A stretch of DNA of 64,000 nucleotides from Pseudomonas kribbensis (GCF_003352185.1 NZ_CP029608.1:5126501-5190500), one strand, 5' to 3'; shown: positions 31,277 to 39,656, counted from the first letter of the stretch. Numbers and translations: made by a program. The notes: generated by a model from the sequence alone, not told the origin.

Positions 31277-31606
31277 ATGGAAACGTCACTGGAAACAGTC
31301 GCCCTTTTCTCCCTGAAACTCGCTTACGAGGAAGAAGGCCTGAGCCCGATTTTGCGGGATGATCTGGTCATGGGCGACTATCAGAAAGACGTGTTCGAAT
31401 TGCTGGTGCGCCGGGGTGATGTCGAGAGTATTCAATTCAAGATGAATGAGTGCCTGGGCCTGGCACTGGATGCACTGGGTGGTGTCGAGAAACCGCTGGG
31501 GCGCGAGTTGCAAAAGTTGTCGGCCGAACTCAGCCGGGCACAATCGATGGAGCAACTGAATCAGCCCCTCTCTGCGCTCAGGCGCTATCTGAAAGACGTT
31601 CTGTAA
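31277..31606 (+). CDS. Hypothetical protein, 109 aa
   Basis: Not recognised. METSLETVALFSLKLAYEEE to the C-terminus is predicted all-helical, acidic at the N-terminus, with no signal peptide, membrane segment or cysteine cluster (one Cys). The ATG at 31277 is preferred; an open frame runs upstream into the tRNA and cannot be coding. It lies alone between the tRNA-Leu terminator and the membrane-protein array. Coding character follows from codon use and from the absence of long overlapping frames. Confidence 0.7.
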   Translation: METSLETVALFSLKLAYEEEGLSPILRDDLVMGDYQKDVFELLVRRGDVESIQFKMNECLGLALDALGGVEKPLGRELQKLSAELSRAQSMEQLNQPLSALRRYLKDVL

Positions 31607-31671
31607 AAGCGTACCGGCGGCAAAGCCTGTCATCGCGGGAAAATCCAGATCCATTCAAATGCGATCCAGCA

Positions 31672-31716
31672 GTGGCGCAGCGCCATCTTTTTGTTATCTT
31701 GCCGCCCGCCGTCGGC
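31672..31716 (+). promoter_or_regulatory. Repeated promoter element, copy 1
   Basis: GTGGCG (31672-31677), 17 bp, TATCTT (31695-31700) preceded by TTTTTGT (extended -10 TG.TATCTT), then GCCGCCCGCCGTCGG. It shares this 45-bp layout with copies at 33934 and 34410. It lies 48 bp before the gene starting at 31765. Confidence 0.7.
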
Positions 31717-31764
31717 GGATCTGCTGAGTGTGCTGGCACGAAATAACGAAAGGAAATGGATGGG

Positions 31765-32943
31765 ATGGAGACATCGTTGATCGTGATGTTTTTGCTGGTC
31801 TGGGCAGGGATGTGGGCCTGGGTCGTCAAGAATCGTGGAACCTGGCCGGTATTTTTCGGCCACTTCGCCGGCGTGATCGCCGGGTTTATTGTGGCGCTTG
31901 TGGTCTACGTTACCGTCAACGGACTACTTCACGAAAAAACCACCCCTGCGGCATCCAGCGGCGCTCAGCCGCAAATCGCGAACGAAAGCCAGCTAAGGAC
32001 CTTTGTCCCACGCAAGCCGGTCAGTCGCACATCCGCTCCGACGTCTCCGTTGCTGCCAACCGACAGCCCACGCTATCCACGGCTTTCTACACCGCTGCTT
32101 TCCGCCAATCTCGATCCACAGTGGAAAAGCCAATACGCGCAATGGCGAGCCAGCGCAGATATGGTCAACGGGGTCAACGGAAGTCTGGCGGGGCTGATCT
32201 GCCGGTCAGCGGCAAAATCCACGCTACGCATTCCGGATTCCGCCGCGTTCGACGAGACTGAGGAATTACGATCCGACGCCTACAAATCCCAGACCTACCT
32301 CCTCATCAGCAGGATCAGTGGCGAAAACATGGAAGGCACGATGGTCAGTCTCGGCTACGACTGCGCCGTGCAGTTCGTCTCGGGCAACGGGGTCAAGGAT
32401 GACCAATGGCGGCTGCTGGAGTTGACCATGCAAGGCAAATCAGGCCCTGCGGTGTCTGCCAATACTTCGACCGGAGAAGCATTGCCCGAGTATGACGCCA
32501 GTGAGCCTGGCATCACGCCAGAACCGCTCAAGTCCGGCCTGGTGGAAAACTATCTGAATGAAATACCGACAACCCGCTCCGAGCTGGCGACAGTTCAAGG
32601 GATGACTGCACAACAGACCCTGGCTCATGCGCAGTTGCGAAGAGGGCTCATTGACGGGCCGGACGCCAACAAAAGACTGATCGCGTTCCAGATGTGCGAG
32701 CCGTTTATACGCAGCGCGCTGCGTCAGCCGGAACTGGCCTTGTTTGCCGACGACAAGGCTCTCTCGACCCAGCGTTACAAATATCAGATCTATACCAGCA
32801 CAAGCCTGATGAAGATCCCGGACGCTGCGGGAAACTATCTGACCTATCGCTTCGGATGCACCCTGCAGGCCATGCCAACCATGAACGCAGGTTTTGACGA
32901 CTGGAAGTTGCTGGATCTGCGCTTTGAACTGACCGGTAGCTGA
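31765..32943 (+). CDS. Unknown membrane-anchored protein with two Cys-x53-Cys domains (array gene A)
   Basis: 392 aa, function not recognised. Residues 5-20 and 33-52 form two membrane helices joined by a short basic loop (WAWVVKNRGTW), so the rest should be periplasmic. A Ser/Thr/Pro-rich linker (about 60-120) leads to two copies of one domain, about 146-223 and 310-388. Each has C-x5-S-x-L-R-x-P near its start, a second Cys exactly 54 positions later in a Y.C.(V/L)Q motif, and a closing W+LL-L strand. The cysteines (146/200 and 311/365) suggest one disulphide per domain. The start at 31765 is chosen over 31756 because AAAGGAA then has normal spacing. Paralogues: genes at 34026 and 34512. 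Confidence 0.8.
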   Translation: METSLIVMFLLVWAGMWAWVVKNRGTWPVFFGHFAGVIAGFIVALVVYVTVNGLLHEKTTPAASSGAQPQIANESQLRTFVPRKPVSRTSAPTSPLLPTDSPRYPRLSTPLLSANLDPQWKSQYAQWRASADMVNGVNGSLAGLICRSAAKSTLRIPDSAAFDETEELRSDAYKSQTYLLISRISGENMEGTMVSLGYDCAVQFVSGNGVKDDQWRLLELTMQGKSGPAVSANTSTGEALPEYDASEPGITPEPLKSGLVENYLNEIPTTRSELATVQGMTAQQTLAHAQLRRGLIDGPDANKRLIAFQMCEPFIRSALRQPELALFADDKALSTQRYKYQIYTSTSLMKIPDAAGNYLTYRFGCTLQAMPTMNAGFDDWKLLDLRFELTGS

Positions 32944-32961
32944 TCGGCTCGATGAGCAAGA

Positions 32962-33006
32962 GGCGTTACGCTGCTATTTTGCTGCCCGCTGCCGCTGCCG
33001 CTGAGG
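32962..33006 (+). promoter_or_regulatory. Repeated promoter element, decayed copy
   Basis: GGCGTTACGCTGCTATTTTG aligns without gaps to copy 2 (GGCACGACGCTACTATTTTG), but the TATCTT hexamer is replaced by TGCCCG at 32983-32988, so it should be inactive as a promoter. No gene follows on the plus strand before the terminator at 33049. Confidence 0.5.
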
Positions 33007-33048
33007 CTGGTGTCTGGTCCTGAAAAAGGATTACACCTGTTCAACCCG

Positions 33049-33078
33049 ACGCCCGATGCAATGCATCGGGCGTTTTGT
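33049..33078 (+). terminator. Terminator of array gene A
   Basis: CGCCCGATGCA/TGCATCGGGCG stem with AT-rich centre followed by TTTTGTATTT; about 105 bp past the stop at 32943. Confidence 0.85.
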
Positions 33079-33158
33079 ATTTCAAAAACAGACACGCTCG
33101 ATGGAGCAGCTGGATGCGCGGCTCCTCTATCCTTCGGACGAAGAAAAATATTGGCTGA

Positions 33159-33908
33159 TCAGTCGATTGCCTTGACGACTCGAATGTCGACGGGAAACCC
33201 ATCCGCCCCCTCCAGCTCCTTCCACCCGACGTACTGAAAGATCCCGTCCCGGTCAATGTTGTCGCCTCTGTCCACCCTCTTACCGTTCAGTACCGCGACG
33301 TTTCTATGGTGGACACATGTGCCATCCGGCGCACCGACGGTGTAGATCACATAGGGTTTATTGTATTGCGCGGCGCGAAAATGTCGGCCGCATCCAAAAT
33401 CGACTGTGATCATCAACGTCTTCAGATTCTCTTCGCCATCCAGCTCTGCGTGCTCGTCGAGCTGACCGATCTCGCCTACGTCGGTGAAACCCAGAGCACG
33501 AGCGCGCTTGTATTCCGGGGAGTTCCGGTGTTCGGTCTGCGCTTGTTGCAGATGCTGAGCGATCTCGTCGTCGTATACGGCGCGCTCCTTGGCAACGAAA
33601 TCTTTCCCTTGGGTGATGAGGTTTTCGCAGCGAGCGTAATCGGGGGAAGCGAGTTTTGAGGGATCGAGGTGTTTACGATGTACCGGAAAGGTTCGCATAG
33701 GGCTCTCGATATAGAGCATGGAATCTCTTGCAGTCTGGCTACCGTTCTGCAGATTGGTAATTGCCCGCTGCAGGTGCTGGCAATCGGAAAGGTAGCCCTT
33801 CCAGGCTTCCTCCGGAGTTTCTTCCCAGTCGTCGGCATACGCCGGGGTCATCATGACGGCGAGAGTGGTCGCGCAGAGCAGGCGAAAGACCAAGGTAAAA
33901 ATGGGCAT
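33159..33908 (-). CDS. Secreted hypothetical protein, 249 aa
   Basis: Not recognised. A signal peptide (about 1-25, ending TPAYA) predicts a periplasmic product. The mature protein is hydrophilic and helical to about residue 150, then has a beta-rich part with CGRHFRAAQYNK, APDGTCVHHR and DGIFQYVGWKE. Four cysteines occur in the mature part (SDCQHL, RCENL, FGCGRH, GTCVHH). It is the only minus-strand gene in the array and is divergent from the gene at 34026, sharing the 117-bp region that holds promoter element copy 2. Confidence 0.75.
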   Translation of the reverse strand: MPIFTLVFRLLCATTLAVMMTPAYADDWEETPEEAWKGYLSDCQHLQRAITNLQNGSQTARDSMLYIESPMRTFPVHRKHLDPSKLASPDYARCENLITQGKDFVAKERAVYDDEIAQHLQQAQTEHRNSPEYKRARALGFTDVGEIGQLDEHAELDGEENLKTLMITVDFGCGRHFRAAQYNKPYVIYTVGAPDGTCVHHRNVAVLNGKRVDRGDNIDRDGIFQYVGWKELEGADGFPVDIRVVKAID

Positions 33909-33933
33909 ATGTAATCCGTTACGGTGATGAGGA

Positions 33934-33978
33934 ATGGCACGACGCTACTATTTTGCTATCTTGCCGTCCACTGTCGGG
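33934..33978 (+). promoter_or_regulatory. Repeated promoter element, copy 2
   Basis: ATGGCA (33934-33939), 17 bp, TATCTT (33957-33962) with TTTTGC in front, then GCCGTCCACTGTCGG. 47 bp before the gene at 34026. Confidence 0.7.
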
Positions 33979-34025
33979 CAAGGTGCAAAGAGCCTGACCG
34001 GGACTGACTCAAATGGAAGGATTCG

Positions 34026-34379
34026 ATGGACTTTGCGTTTTGTCTTCTAGCCTGGGCGGCCATGTGGGTGTGGGTCGTCAAGCAGCGCGGTGCCTGGAAC
34101 CTGTTTCTCGCCAACCTGCTGGGTGCTGTCAGCGGCCTGGTGGTGGGACTGGTGGTCTCGGAATTCTACATCGGCCTGTTCGGGTCGACCCGGCCGCACG
34201 TACCCGGGCTGACGAGTACATTGCTGGAAATGATGACAACATTCGCGGCGCTGGTCGGTGTATGGATGCTGGTCGCGCGACGCTCGCAAGTCGAGCCCCT
34301 CATTGCGCGACAGCTTCTGGCAGGTCTTTGCGGCACGGTGGCCGGCATTACGGCGCTGGCGTTTTTTGCACTCAAGTAA
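34026..34379 (+). CDS. Unknown four-helix membrane protein (array gene B)
   Basis: 117 aa. The N-terminal ~50 residues are clearly homologous to genes A and C: AAMWVWVVKQRGAWNLFLAN then LLGAVSGLVVGLVV. Instead of the cysteine domain, two more membrane helices follow (about 63-83 and 95-115), split by a basic ARRSQVE loop. It thus keeps the anchor and has lost or exchanged the periplasmic domain. The ATG at 34026 has GGAAGGA upstream. Function unknown. Confidence 0.75.
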   Translation: MDFAFCLLAWAAMWVWVVKQRGAWNLFLANLLGAVSGLVVGLVVSEFYIGLFGSTRPHVPGLTSTLLEMMTTFAALVGVWMLVARRSQVEPLIARQLLAGLCGTVAGITALAFFALK

Positions 34380-34409
34380 TCGGTATCGACACTGAGCATG
34401 AAGGTTCTC

Positions 34410-34454
34410 GTGGCACCAGAAATCTATTTTGATATCTTGCCGCCTACCGTCAGG
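34410..34454 (+). promoter_or_regulatory. Repeated promoter element, copy 3
   Basis: GTGGCA (34410-34415), 17 bp, TATCTT (34433-34438) with TTTTGA in front, then GCCGCCTACCGTCAGG. 57 bp before the gene at 34512. Confidence 0.7.
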
Positions 34455-34511
34455 ACTCATTCTCCACGACGCACCGTTTTCAGGTTTTTGCAGGTTTAAG
34501 GAAAGGATCGA

Positions 34512-35255
34512 ATGGAGTTTCTGCGTTTTCTGGCATTTGTCGCGGCCTGGGGTTTCATGTGGCGCTGGGTGGTGAAAAACCGCGGCAGCTGGAATCTGTT
34601 TTACGGCAACCTGGTCGGTGCGGCGGGCGGTTTTATTGTGGCGATGGTGGTGCTGTCGATCACGCTTTCACTGTTCCCGTCAGCCCATCACTACGAAGCC
34701 GAGCAGACTGAAAACGTTGTGACACGGGAAGCAGAGCCAACCTCGTTGCTGCCGGAAGCCGAGTCGGTTGCAAGCCCCTCTACGCTGAAAGACGCGCCGG
34801 TGTTTGCCGCTATCGAGCCAGACGACAAGCCCTCTCCACCCGATTCAGCGTTGCTGCCGAACTACGCCAGTCGTGCACCGAAAACCCTGTCGGTGCAAAC
34901 CGTGATTGACCAGAGCGACGACCAGGGGCGCAAAGCCCTGACAGCCCTGAGCAAAAAACTGCGCAGCGACGCGCAGGGTGACAAGTCGATGCTCGCCTAT
35001 GTCATGTGCAGCCCGTTCGTAACCAGTACATTGCGCTTCCCCGCATCTGCCCGGTTTGCCGACAGCAAAAGCTTGACGCCGCAGCGCTTCAAGGATCAGG
35101 TCTACAACTTCAGCAACACCGTCACCGCGCGGAACATGAACGGTGACGACGTGACGTACCGCTTCGATTGCTCCGTTCAGGAACAGCCAAGAGTCGACGC
35201 TACGCCAGCCGAATGGCGCCTGTTGGCGCTGAAGCTGCAAAAGTCGGACTCTTAA
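34512..35255 (+). CDS. Unknown membrane-anchored protein with one Cys-x53-Cys domain (array gene C)
   Basis: 247 aa. Two membrane helices (about 5-19 and 32-54) flank the loop WRWVVKNRGSWN, almost identical to gene A. A Pro/Glu-rich linker (60-125) is followed by one domain (about 162-242): MCSPFVTSTLRFPASARF, then YRFDCSVQ and EWRLLALKL. Cys166 and Cys220 are 54 positions apart as in both domains of gene A. GGAAAGGA lies at proper distance from the ATG. Function unknown; probably periplasmic and disulphide-bonded. Confidence 0.8.
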   Translation: MEFLRFLAFVAAWGFMWRWVVKNRGSWNLFYGNLVGAAGGFIVAMVVLSITLSLFPSAHHYEAEQTENVVTREAEPTSLLPEAESVASPSTLKDAPVFAAIEPDDKPSPPDSALLPNYASRAPKTLSVQTVIDQSDDQGRKALTALSKKLRSDAQGDKSMLAYVMCSPFVTSTLRFPASARFADSKSLTPQRFKDQVYNFSNTVTARNMNGDDVTYRFDCSVQEQPRVDATPAEWRLLALKLQKSDS

Positions 35256-35327
35256 GCCTCGCTTAAGGGTTGAAAGCACGGGCTGAGCTATCATCGCCAG
35301 CCTGTGCGACCTGAGTTTTGCCCTCCG

Positions 35328-37247
35328 ATGTCTCGAATGTCTGCTGACCTGCCTCCGCTGCCTCCTGTATTGGCCGGCCCGCTCTTGCGACGGCTGGAAC
35401 CGACACGCATCGTGCTTTGGTTGGTCGGCAGTCGCGAGCTGTCACTGACCTTGCGCCTGCAAGGTGCAGGAGACATGCCACTGGATGCCGGGAAATGCAC
35501 GGTCATTCCTGTGGGAAGTCGTGCATTCATTCACCTGATAGACGTCACGCTCGACAGCCCCCTGCCCTGCGACATTCAGATCGACTACGACTTGCTGATC
35601 GATGGCCAGCATCCCATCGCCGACTGGGCGCCGCATCTGCTGTATGGCAGCGCCATGTGCCCGAACCTTGTAGTGCGTTCACGGATCGATCAACTGCTCC
35701 ACGGCTCGTGCCGCAAACCGCATCACCCGGCGGCTGACGGCCTGCTCTGCGTCGATCAACTGCTCGCGGCTGAAACCGAGCCGCAACAGCGCCCTGCCCT
35801 GCTGATGATGAGCGGCGATCAGATTTACGCCGATGACGTCGCCGGTCCGATGCTGCGGGCGATTCATGCATTGATCGAGCGACTCGGACTGTTTGATGAG
35901 CAACTCGAAGGCGCGGTGGTCAGCGACAGTTCCAGGCTGTATGAGCACCCGGCCAGTTATTACCACCGTGCAGATTTGTTACCGGCACTCGAGAGCAACG
36001 AGACTTTGCGTGAGCGATTTTTCGGAGGCGCACGCAAGCCGATTTTCACCAGCAGCAGCGCCGACAATCATCTGGTGACGTTCGCCGAAGTCATGGCCAT
36101 GTACCTGTTGGTATGGTCGCCAACACCATGGACGCTGATCGATCCACAAGTCCCGAACCTGACGCCCGAACGTCGCCAGCGCTATGCCCTGGAGCAGTCC
36201 CGGATCGATGGATTCAAGGCAGGTCTGGGCAATGTCGCCCGGGCGTTGGCGCACTTGCCGAGCTTGATGATCTTCGACGATCACGACATCACCGATGACT
36301 GGAACCTGTCAGCGCAATGGGAGGAAACCGCCTACGGCCATCCATTTTCCAGACGCATCATCGGCAATGCGCTGATCGCCTATCTGTTGTGCCAGGGCTG
36401 GGGCAACAACCCGGATGCATTCAAAGAACTGCTGGAGAAAACCCGACGCCTGAGCGCCAGCGGTAATGATCGTTATCTCGACTCCCCGGTACAGGACGAA
36501 CTGATCGATGAGCTGCTGCGCTTTCAGCACTGGCATTTCGTGCTGCCCACCAGCCCGGCTCTGGTGGTGCTCGACACCCGCACCCGACGCTGGCGCAGCG
36601 AGATGGCGCTCAAGCAACCTTCCGGCCTGCTGGATTGGGAAGCCCTTTGCGAATTGCAGCAGGAACTGCTCGATCATCCGTCGGCGATCATCGTTTCGCC
36701 GGCACCGATCTTCGGTGTGAAACTGATCGAAACCGTGCAGAAGGTCTTCAGCTGGTGCGGTTATCCCCTGTTGGTGGACGCGGAAAACTGGATGGCCCAT
36801 CGCGGCGCGGCCCAGGTGATCCTGAATATTTTCCGACACACCCGTACACCCGGCAGCTATGTGGTGCTGTCAGGGGATGTGCATTATTCCTTCGTCTACG
36901 AAGTGCTTATCCGACACCGCAAGGCCGGCCCGCGCATCTGGCAGATCACCAGCAGCGGCATCAAGAACGAATTCCCGCCCACCCTGCTGGAATGGTTCGA
37001 CCGCCTGAATCGCTGGCTCTATTCACCCCGTTCGCCGCTGAACTGGCTGACCAAACGCCGACGGATGCGCATCGTGCCGTACGTTCCCGAACATGCCGAA
37101 GCAGGTGAACGGCTATGGAATTCGGCGGGGATCGGTCAGGTGTTTTTCAATGAGCAAGGGCAGCCCCGGGACATCATTCAGCACAACTCGAACGGCGCGC
37201 CGAAGACCCGGATGCTGGCGCCGGATCTGACGGATTATCCTGATTAG
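35328..37247 (+). CDS. PhoD-like metallophosphatase
   Basis: 639 aa from the ATG at 35328 (MSRMSADL); a GTG at 35304 would add eight residues. It belongs to the PhoD-like/calcineurin-like phosphatases: metal-binding motifs are SGDQIYADDV, IFDDHDITDDW and VVLSGDVHYSFVYEV. No signal peptide is visible, so unlike classical PhoD it appears cytoplasmic, as in the subgroup of ~650-aa proteobacterial homologues. The substrate is unknown. It follows array gene C by 72 bp and may belong to a separate unit. Confidence 0.88.
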   Translation: MSRMSADLPPLPPVLAGPLLRRLEPTRIVLWLVGSRELSLTLRLQGAGDMPLDAGKCTVIPVGSRAFIHLIDVTLDSPLPCDIQIDYDLLIDGQHPIADWAPHLLYGSAMCPNLVVRSRIDQLLHGSCRKPHHPAADGLLCVDQLLAAETEPQQRPALLMMSGDQIYADDVAGPMLRAIHALIERLGLFDEQLEGAVVSDSSRLYEHPASYYHRADLLPALESNETLRERFFGGARKPIFTSSSADNHLVTFAEVMAMYLLVWSPTPWTLIDPQVPNLTPERRQRYALEQSRIDGFKAGLGNVARALAHLPSLMIFDDHDITDDWNLSAQWEETAYGHPFSRRIIGNALIAYLLCQGWGNNPDAFKELLEKTRRLSASGNDRYLDSPVQDELIDELLRFQHWHFVLPTSPALVVLDTRTRRWRSEMALKQPSGLLDWEALCELQQELLDHPSAIIVSPAPIFGVKLIETVQKVFSWCGYPLLVDAENWMAHRGAAQVILNIFRHTRTPGSYVVLSGDVHYSFVYEVLIRHRKAGPRIWQITSSGIKNEFPPTLLEWFDRLNRWLYSPRSPLNWLTKRRRMRIVPYVPEHAEAGERLWNSAGIGQVFFNEQGQPRDIIQHNSNGAPKTRMLAPDLTDYPD

Positions 37248-37281
37248 GATCTTGCCTTTTTTCTGATGGAAAGTTGCTCGG

Positions 37282-37650
37282 ATGACATTACTGAAAAAGC
37301 TTCGAATCACTCGCGACAGCGTGCATGCCGGCGATGATTGCGACGCGCCACATCAACGCTGGTTGACTCGATCAGAAAGCGAATCGCTCGATAGTGTCAT
37401 GCAATCCATTTTGAGTGACGCCTATTTGCCACAAATCTTTGGTGGCAAAGCATCGTGGATCGTTTGCGGTCCTGGTGCACTGGCCGTCGTCGCACAACAA
37501 TGGAAAGCGCCACACTTTCTGGTCGACGCCCAGACAGCAATAGCCGATTTTGATGAGCTGACATTCGTTTACTGGTGTCAGGTAGATCCCGACAAACTCA
37601 TTAAATGCCTGCAGACAGGATTGCCGTTGCCTGACAAGTACGGTCAATAA
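37282..37650 (+). CDS. Hypothetical protein, 122 aa
   Basis: Not recognised. Soluble, no signal peptide or membrane helix, three cysteines (DDCDAP, VCGPG, WCQVD). The C-terminus LPLPDKYGQ follows a segment with mixed alpha/beta character. Codon use is less GC-biased than in neighbours and the region up to 37867 is AT-richer, which hints at transfer together with the toxin-antitoxin pair. Confidence 0.6.
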   Translation: MTLLKKLRITRDSVHAGDDCDAPHQRWLTRSESESLDSVMQSILSDAYLPQIFGGKASWIVCGPGALAVVAQQWKAPHFLVDAQTAIADFDELTFVYWCQVDPDKLIKCLQTGLPLPDKYGQ

Positions 37651-37785
37651 GTCTTACGCGGGTAACGTCAGATTCGAATTCTCAACGACCGCTGGATGGC
37701 TTATCCATCGGAATGAGATTACAGAAGTCCAGGAAACGTCTCGATGAGACTTCAGTGATACTTACTCAACCGCAGATAGTCTCTC

Positions 37786-37840
37786 TGTACGACAACCACT
37801 GGTAGGTATTGCCTTGTCATCATGTACTCATTTCTGTACG
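37786..37840 (+). promoter_or_regulatory. Candidate YefM-YoeB operator (three TGTAC boxes)
   Basis: TGTACG at 37786, TGTACT at 37823 and TGTACG at 37835, upstream of yefM. E. coli YefM recognises TGTACA cores in its own operator, so these boxes fit autoregulation. The rest of the 217-bp gap 37651-37867 shows no gene. Confidence 0.5.
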
Positions 37841-37867
37841 TTCTTTGCATCAAGCGAGGACTACAAC

Positions 37868-38122
37868 ATGCACACCATCAACTACACCACGGCCCGGGCT
37901 CACCTGGCGGAAACCATGGACCGCGTGAACGAAGATCGCGCCCCGCTGCTGATCACCCGCCAAAAAGGTGAACCTGTTGTCATGATGTCTCTGGCTGAAT
38001 ACAACGCGATGGAAGAAACGGCATATCTGCTGCGTTCTCCAGCCAACGCAGAGCGCTTGATCAAATCGATTGGCGAAATGCGTGCAGGAAAAGCCAAAGC
38101 CAGGCAACTGATCGAAGAATGA
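37868..38122 (+). CDS. yefM: Antitoxin YefM (Phd/YefM family)
   Basis: 84 aa. N-terminal dimer/DNA-binding fold with NYTTARAHLAETMDRVNED and the GEPVVMMSLAEYNAMEETAYLLRSP motif, typical of Phd/YefM. The disordered C-terminal tail binds the toxin. Start at 37868 with GAGGA in front. Its stop overlaps the yoeB start (ATGA), so the pair is translationally coupled and autorepressed. Confidence 0.95.
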   Translation: MHTINYTTARAHLAETMDRVNEDRAPLLITRQKGEPVVMMSLAEYNAMEETAYLLRSPANAERLIKSIGEMRAGKAKARQLIEE

Positions 38123-38373
38123 AAATCGAGTTCACGCCAACCGGGTGGGAAGACTACTTATGGTTTCAGCAGAACGATAAGGCCGGTCTCAAACGCATCA
38201 ATCTGTTGATCAAAGCGATCCAACGACAACCCTTCGAAGGACTTGGCAAACCCGAGCCGCTCAAGCACAACATGAGCGGCTTCTGGTCCCGACGGATAAC
38301 TGCCGAACATCGTTTGGTCTATGCAATTGAAGACGGTGAAGTCTGCGTCATCACGTGCAGATATCACTACTGA
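38119..38373 (+). CDS. yoeB: Toxin YoeB (ribosome-dependent mRNA endonuclease)
   Basis: 84 aa RelE-fold toxin that cleaves mRNA at the ribosomal A site. Full length, with the family residues WEDYLWFQQNDK, KRINLLIKAIQR, the catalytic region HRLVYAIEDGEV and the C-terminal CRYHY. No lesion is seen, so the system is likely active. Confidence 0.95.
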   Translation: MKIEFTPTGWEDYLWFQQNDKAGLKRINLLIKAIQRQPFEGLGKPEPLKHNMSGFWSRRITAEHRLVYAIEDGEVCVITCRYHY

Positions 38374-38381
38374 ACAAGAGA

Positions 38382-39554
38382 TCAGTCCCGTTCCAGTACG
38401 CGCCCTATCCCCCTCACAATCATCCCCACCTCCCGCTCATCAATCGTCAGCGGCGGCAGCAGCCGGATCGTCTTGCCGCGAGTGACGTTGATCAGCAATC
38501 CGTGATCCCGCGCGGCAATCAGGGTCAGGTCGCGGATCGGCTGTTTCAGTTCGATGCCGATCATCAATCCCTGCCCACGAATCGCCAGCACATTCGGGTT
38601 GTCCGCCAGTTCCGCCCGCAGGCGGCTGAGCAAACGCTCGCCTTGTACCCGGGCATTTTCCAGCAGGCCCTGTTCTTCGATGATGTCCAGCACGGTGCAA
38701 CCCACCCGGCAGGCCAGCGGATTGCCGCCGAAGGTGCTGCCATGGCTGCCTGGCGTAAACAGTTCCGCTGCCCGGCCGCGAGCCAGACAGGCACCGATCG
38801 GCACGCCGTTACCCAGGCCTTTGGCGAGGGTCATGACGTCGGGGACGATGCCTTCATGCTGGAACGCAAACCACCGGCCGGTGCGACCGATGCCGGTCTG
38901 GATTTCATCGAGCATCAGCAACCACCCGTGGCGATTGCACTGTTCGCGCAGGGCTTTCAGGTAACCCGGCGGCGCGATTTGTACGCCGCTTTCGCCCTGG
39001 ATCGGCTCCACCAGAATGGCCACGATTCGCTCGCCATGTTTTTGCTGCACCTGATTCAGCGCTTCAAGATCACCAAATGGCACTTTGATGAAGTCCCCCG
39101 GCAACTCGTTGAATCCCAGGCGCACCGCCGGGCCATCGCTGGCCGACAACGTGCCCAGGGTGCGGCCGTGAAAAGCGTTGGCCATCACCACCACCAGCGG
39201 CTGCTCGATCCCCTTGCGCCAGCCATGCAGGCGCGCCAGTTTCAGCGCGGTTTCGTTGGCCTCGGCACCGGAGTTGTTGAAGAACGCCCGCTCCATCCCC
39301 GCCAGCTGGGTCAACTTCAGCGCCAACTGCTGCTGCCAGTCGATGCTGTAGAGGTTGGAGGTGTGCAACAGCAATCCCGCCTGCTCGCTGATCGCTGAAA
39401 CAATTCGCGGATGCGAGTGGCCGACATTGGTCACCGCCACACCCGCGACGGCATCGAGGTACTCGCGACCGGCCTGATCCCACAGTCGAGTGCCCAGACC
39501 TTTGGTGAAACTCAGGGCCAGCGGTTGGTACGTGTTCATCAGGGCGGCGGTCAT
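38382..39554 (-). CDS. ArgD-like class III aminotransferase (acetylornithine type)
   Basis: 390 aa PLP enzyme. Motifs: [27 protein letters not shown], the PLP-lysine motif [13 protein letters not shown] and [13 protein letters not shown]. Best fit is N-acetylornithine/succinyldiaminopimelate aminotransferase (ArgD), but pseudomonads carry several homologues, so the substrate may be another omega-amino acid. It is divergent from a LysR gene, which probably controls it. Confidence 0.88.
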   Translation of the reverse strand: MTAALMNTYQPLALSFTKGLGTRLWDQAGREYLDAVAGVAVTNVGHSHPRIVSAISEQAGLLLHTSNLYSIDWQQQLALKLTQLAGMERAFFNNSGAEANETALKLARLHGWRKGIEQPLVVVMANAFHGRTLGTLSASDGPAVRLGFNELPGDFIKVPFGDLEALNQVQQKHGERIVAILVEPIQGESGVQIAPPGYLKALREQCNRHGWLLMLDEIQTGIGRTGRWFAFQHEGIVPDVMTLAKGLGNGVPIGACLARGRAAELFTPGSHGSTFGGNPLACRVGCTVLDIIEEQGLLENARVQGERLLSRLRAELADNPNVLAIRGQGLMIGIELKQPIRDLTLIAARDHGLLINVTRGKTIRLLPPLTIDEREVGMIVRGIGRVLERD

Positions 39555-39656
39555 GACTTCAAACTCCAGTGAAGATCGGTGTGTTTGCAGTATGGTTAGC
39601 CACCAGAGCTGGATAAACTCGGCAAAACTTCAATCATTTATAAGCAGGACTTGATA

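Noticed and set aside
33934..33978. Repeated element read as a sigma-54 promoter (TGGCAC...TTGC)
   Set aside because: The distance between GG and GC is 18 bp, not 10; the extended -10 reading fits all copies better.
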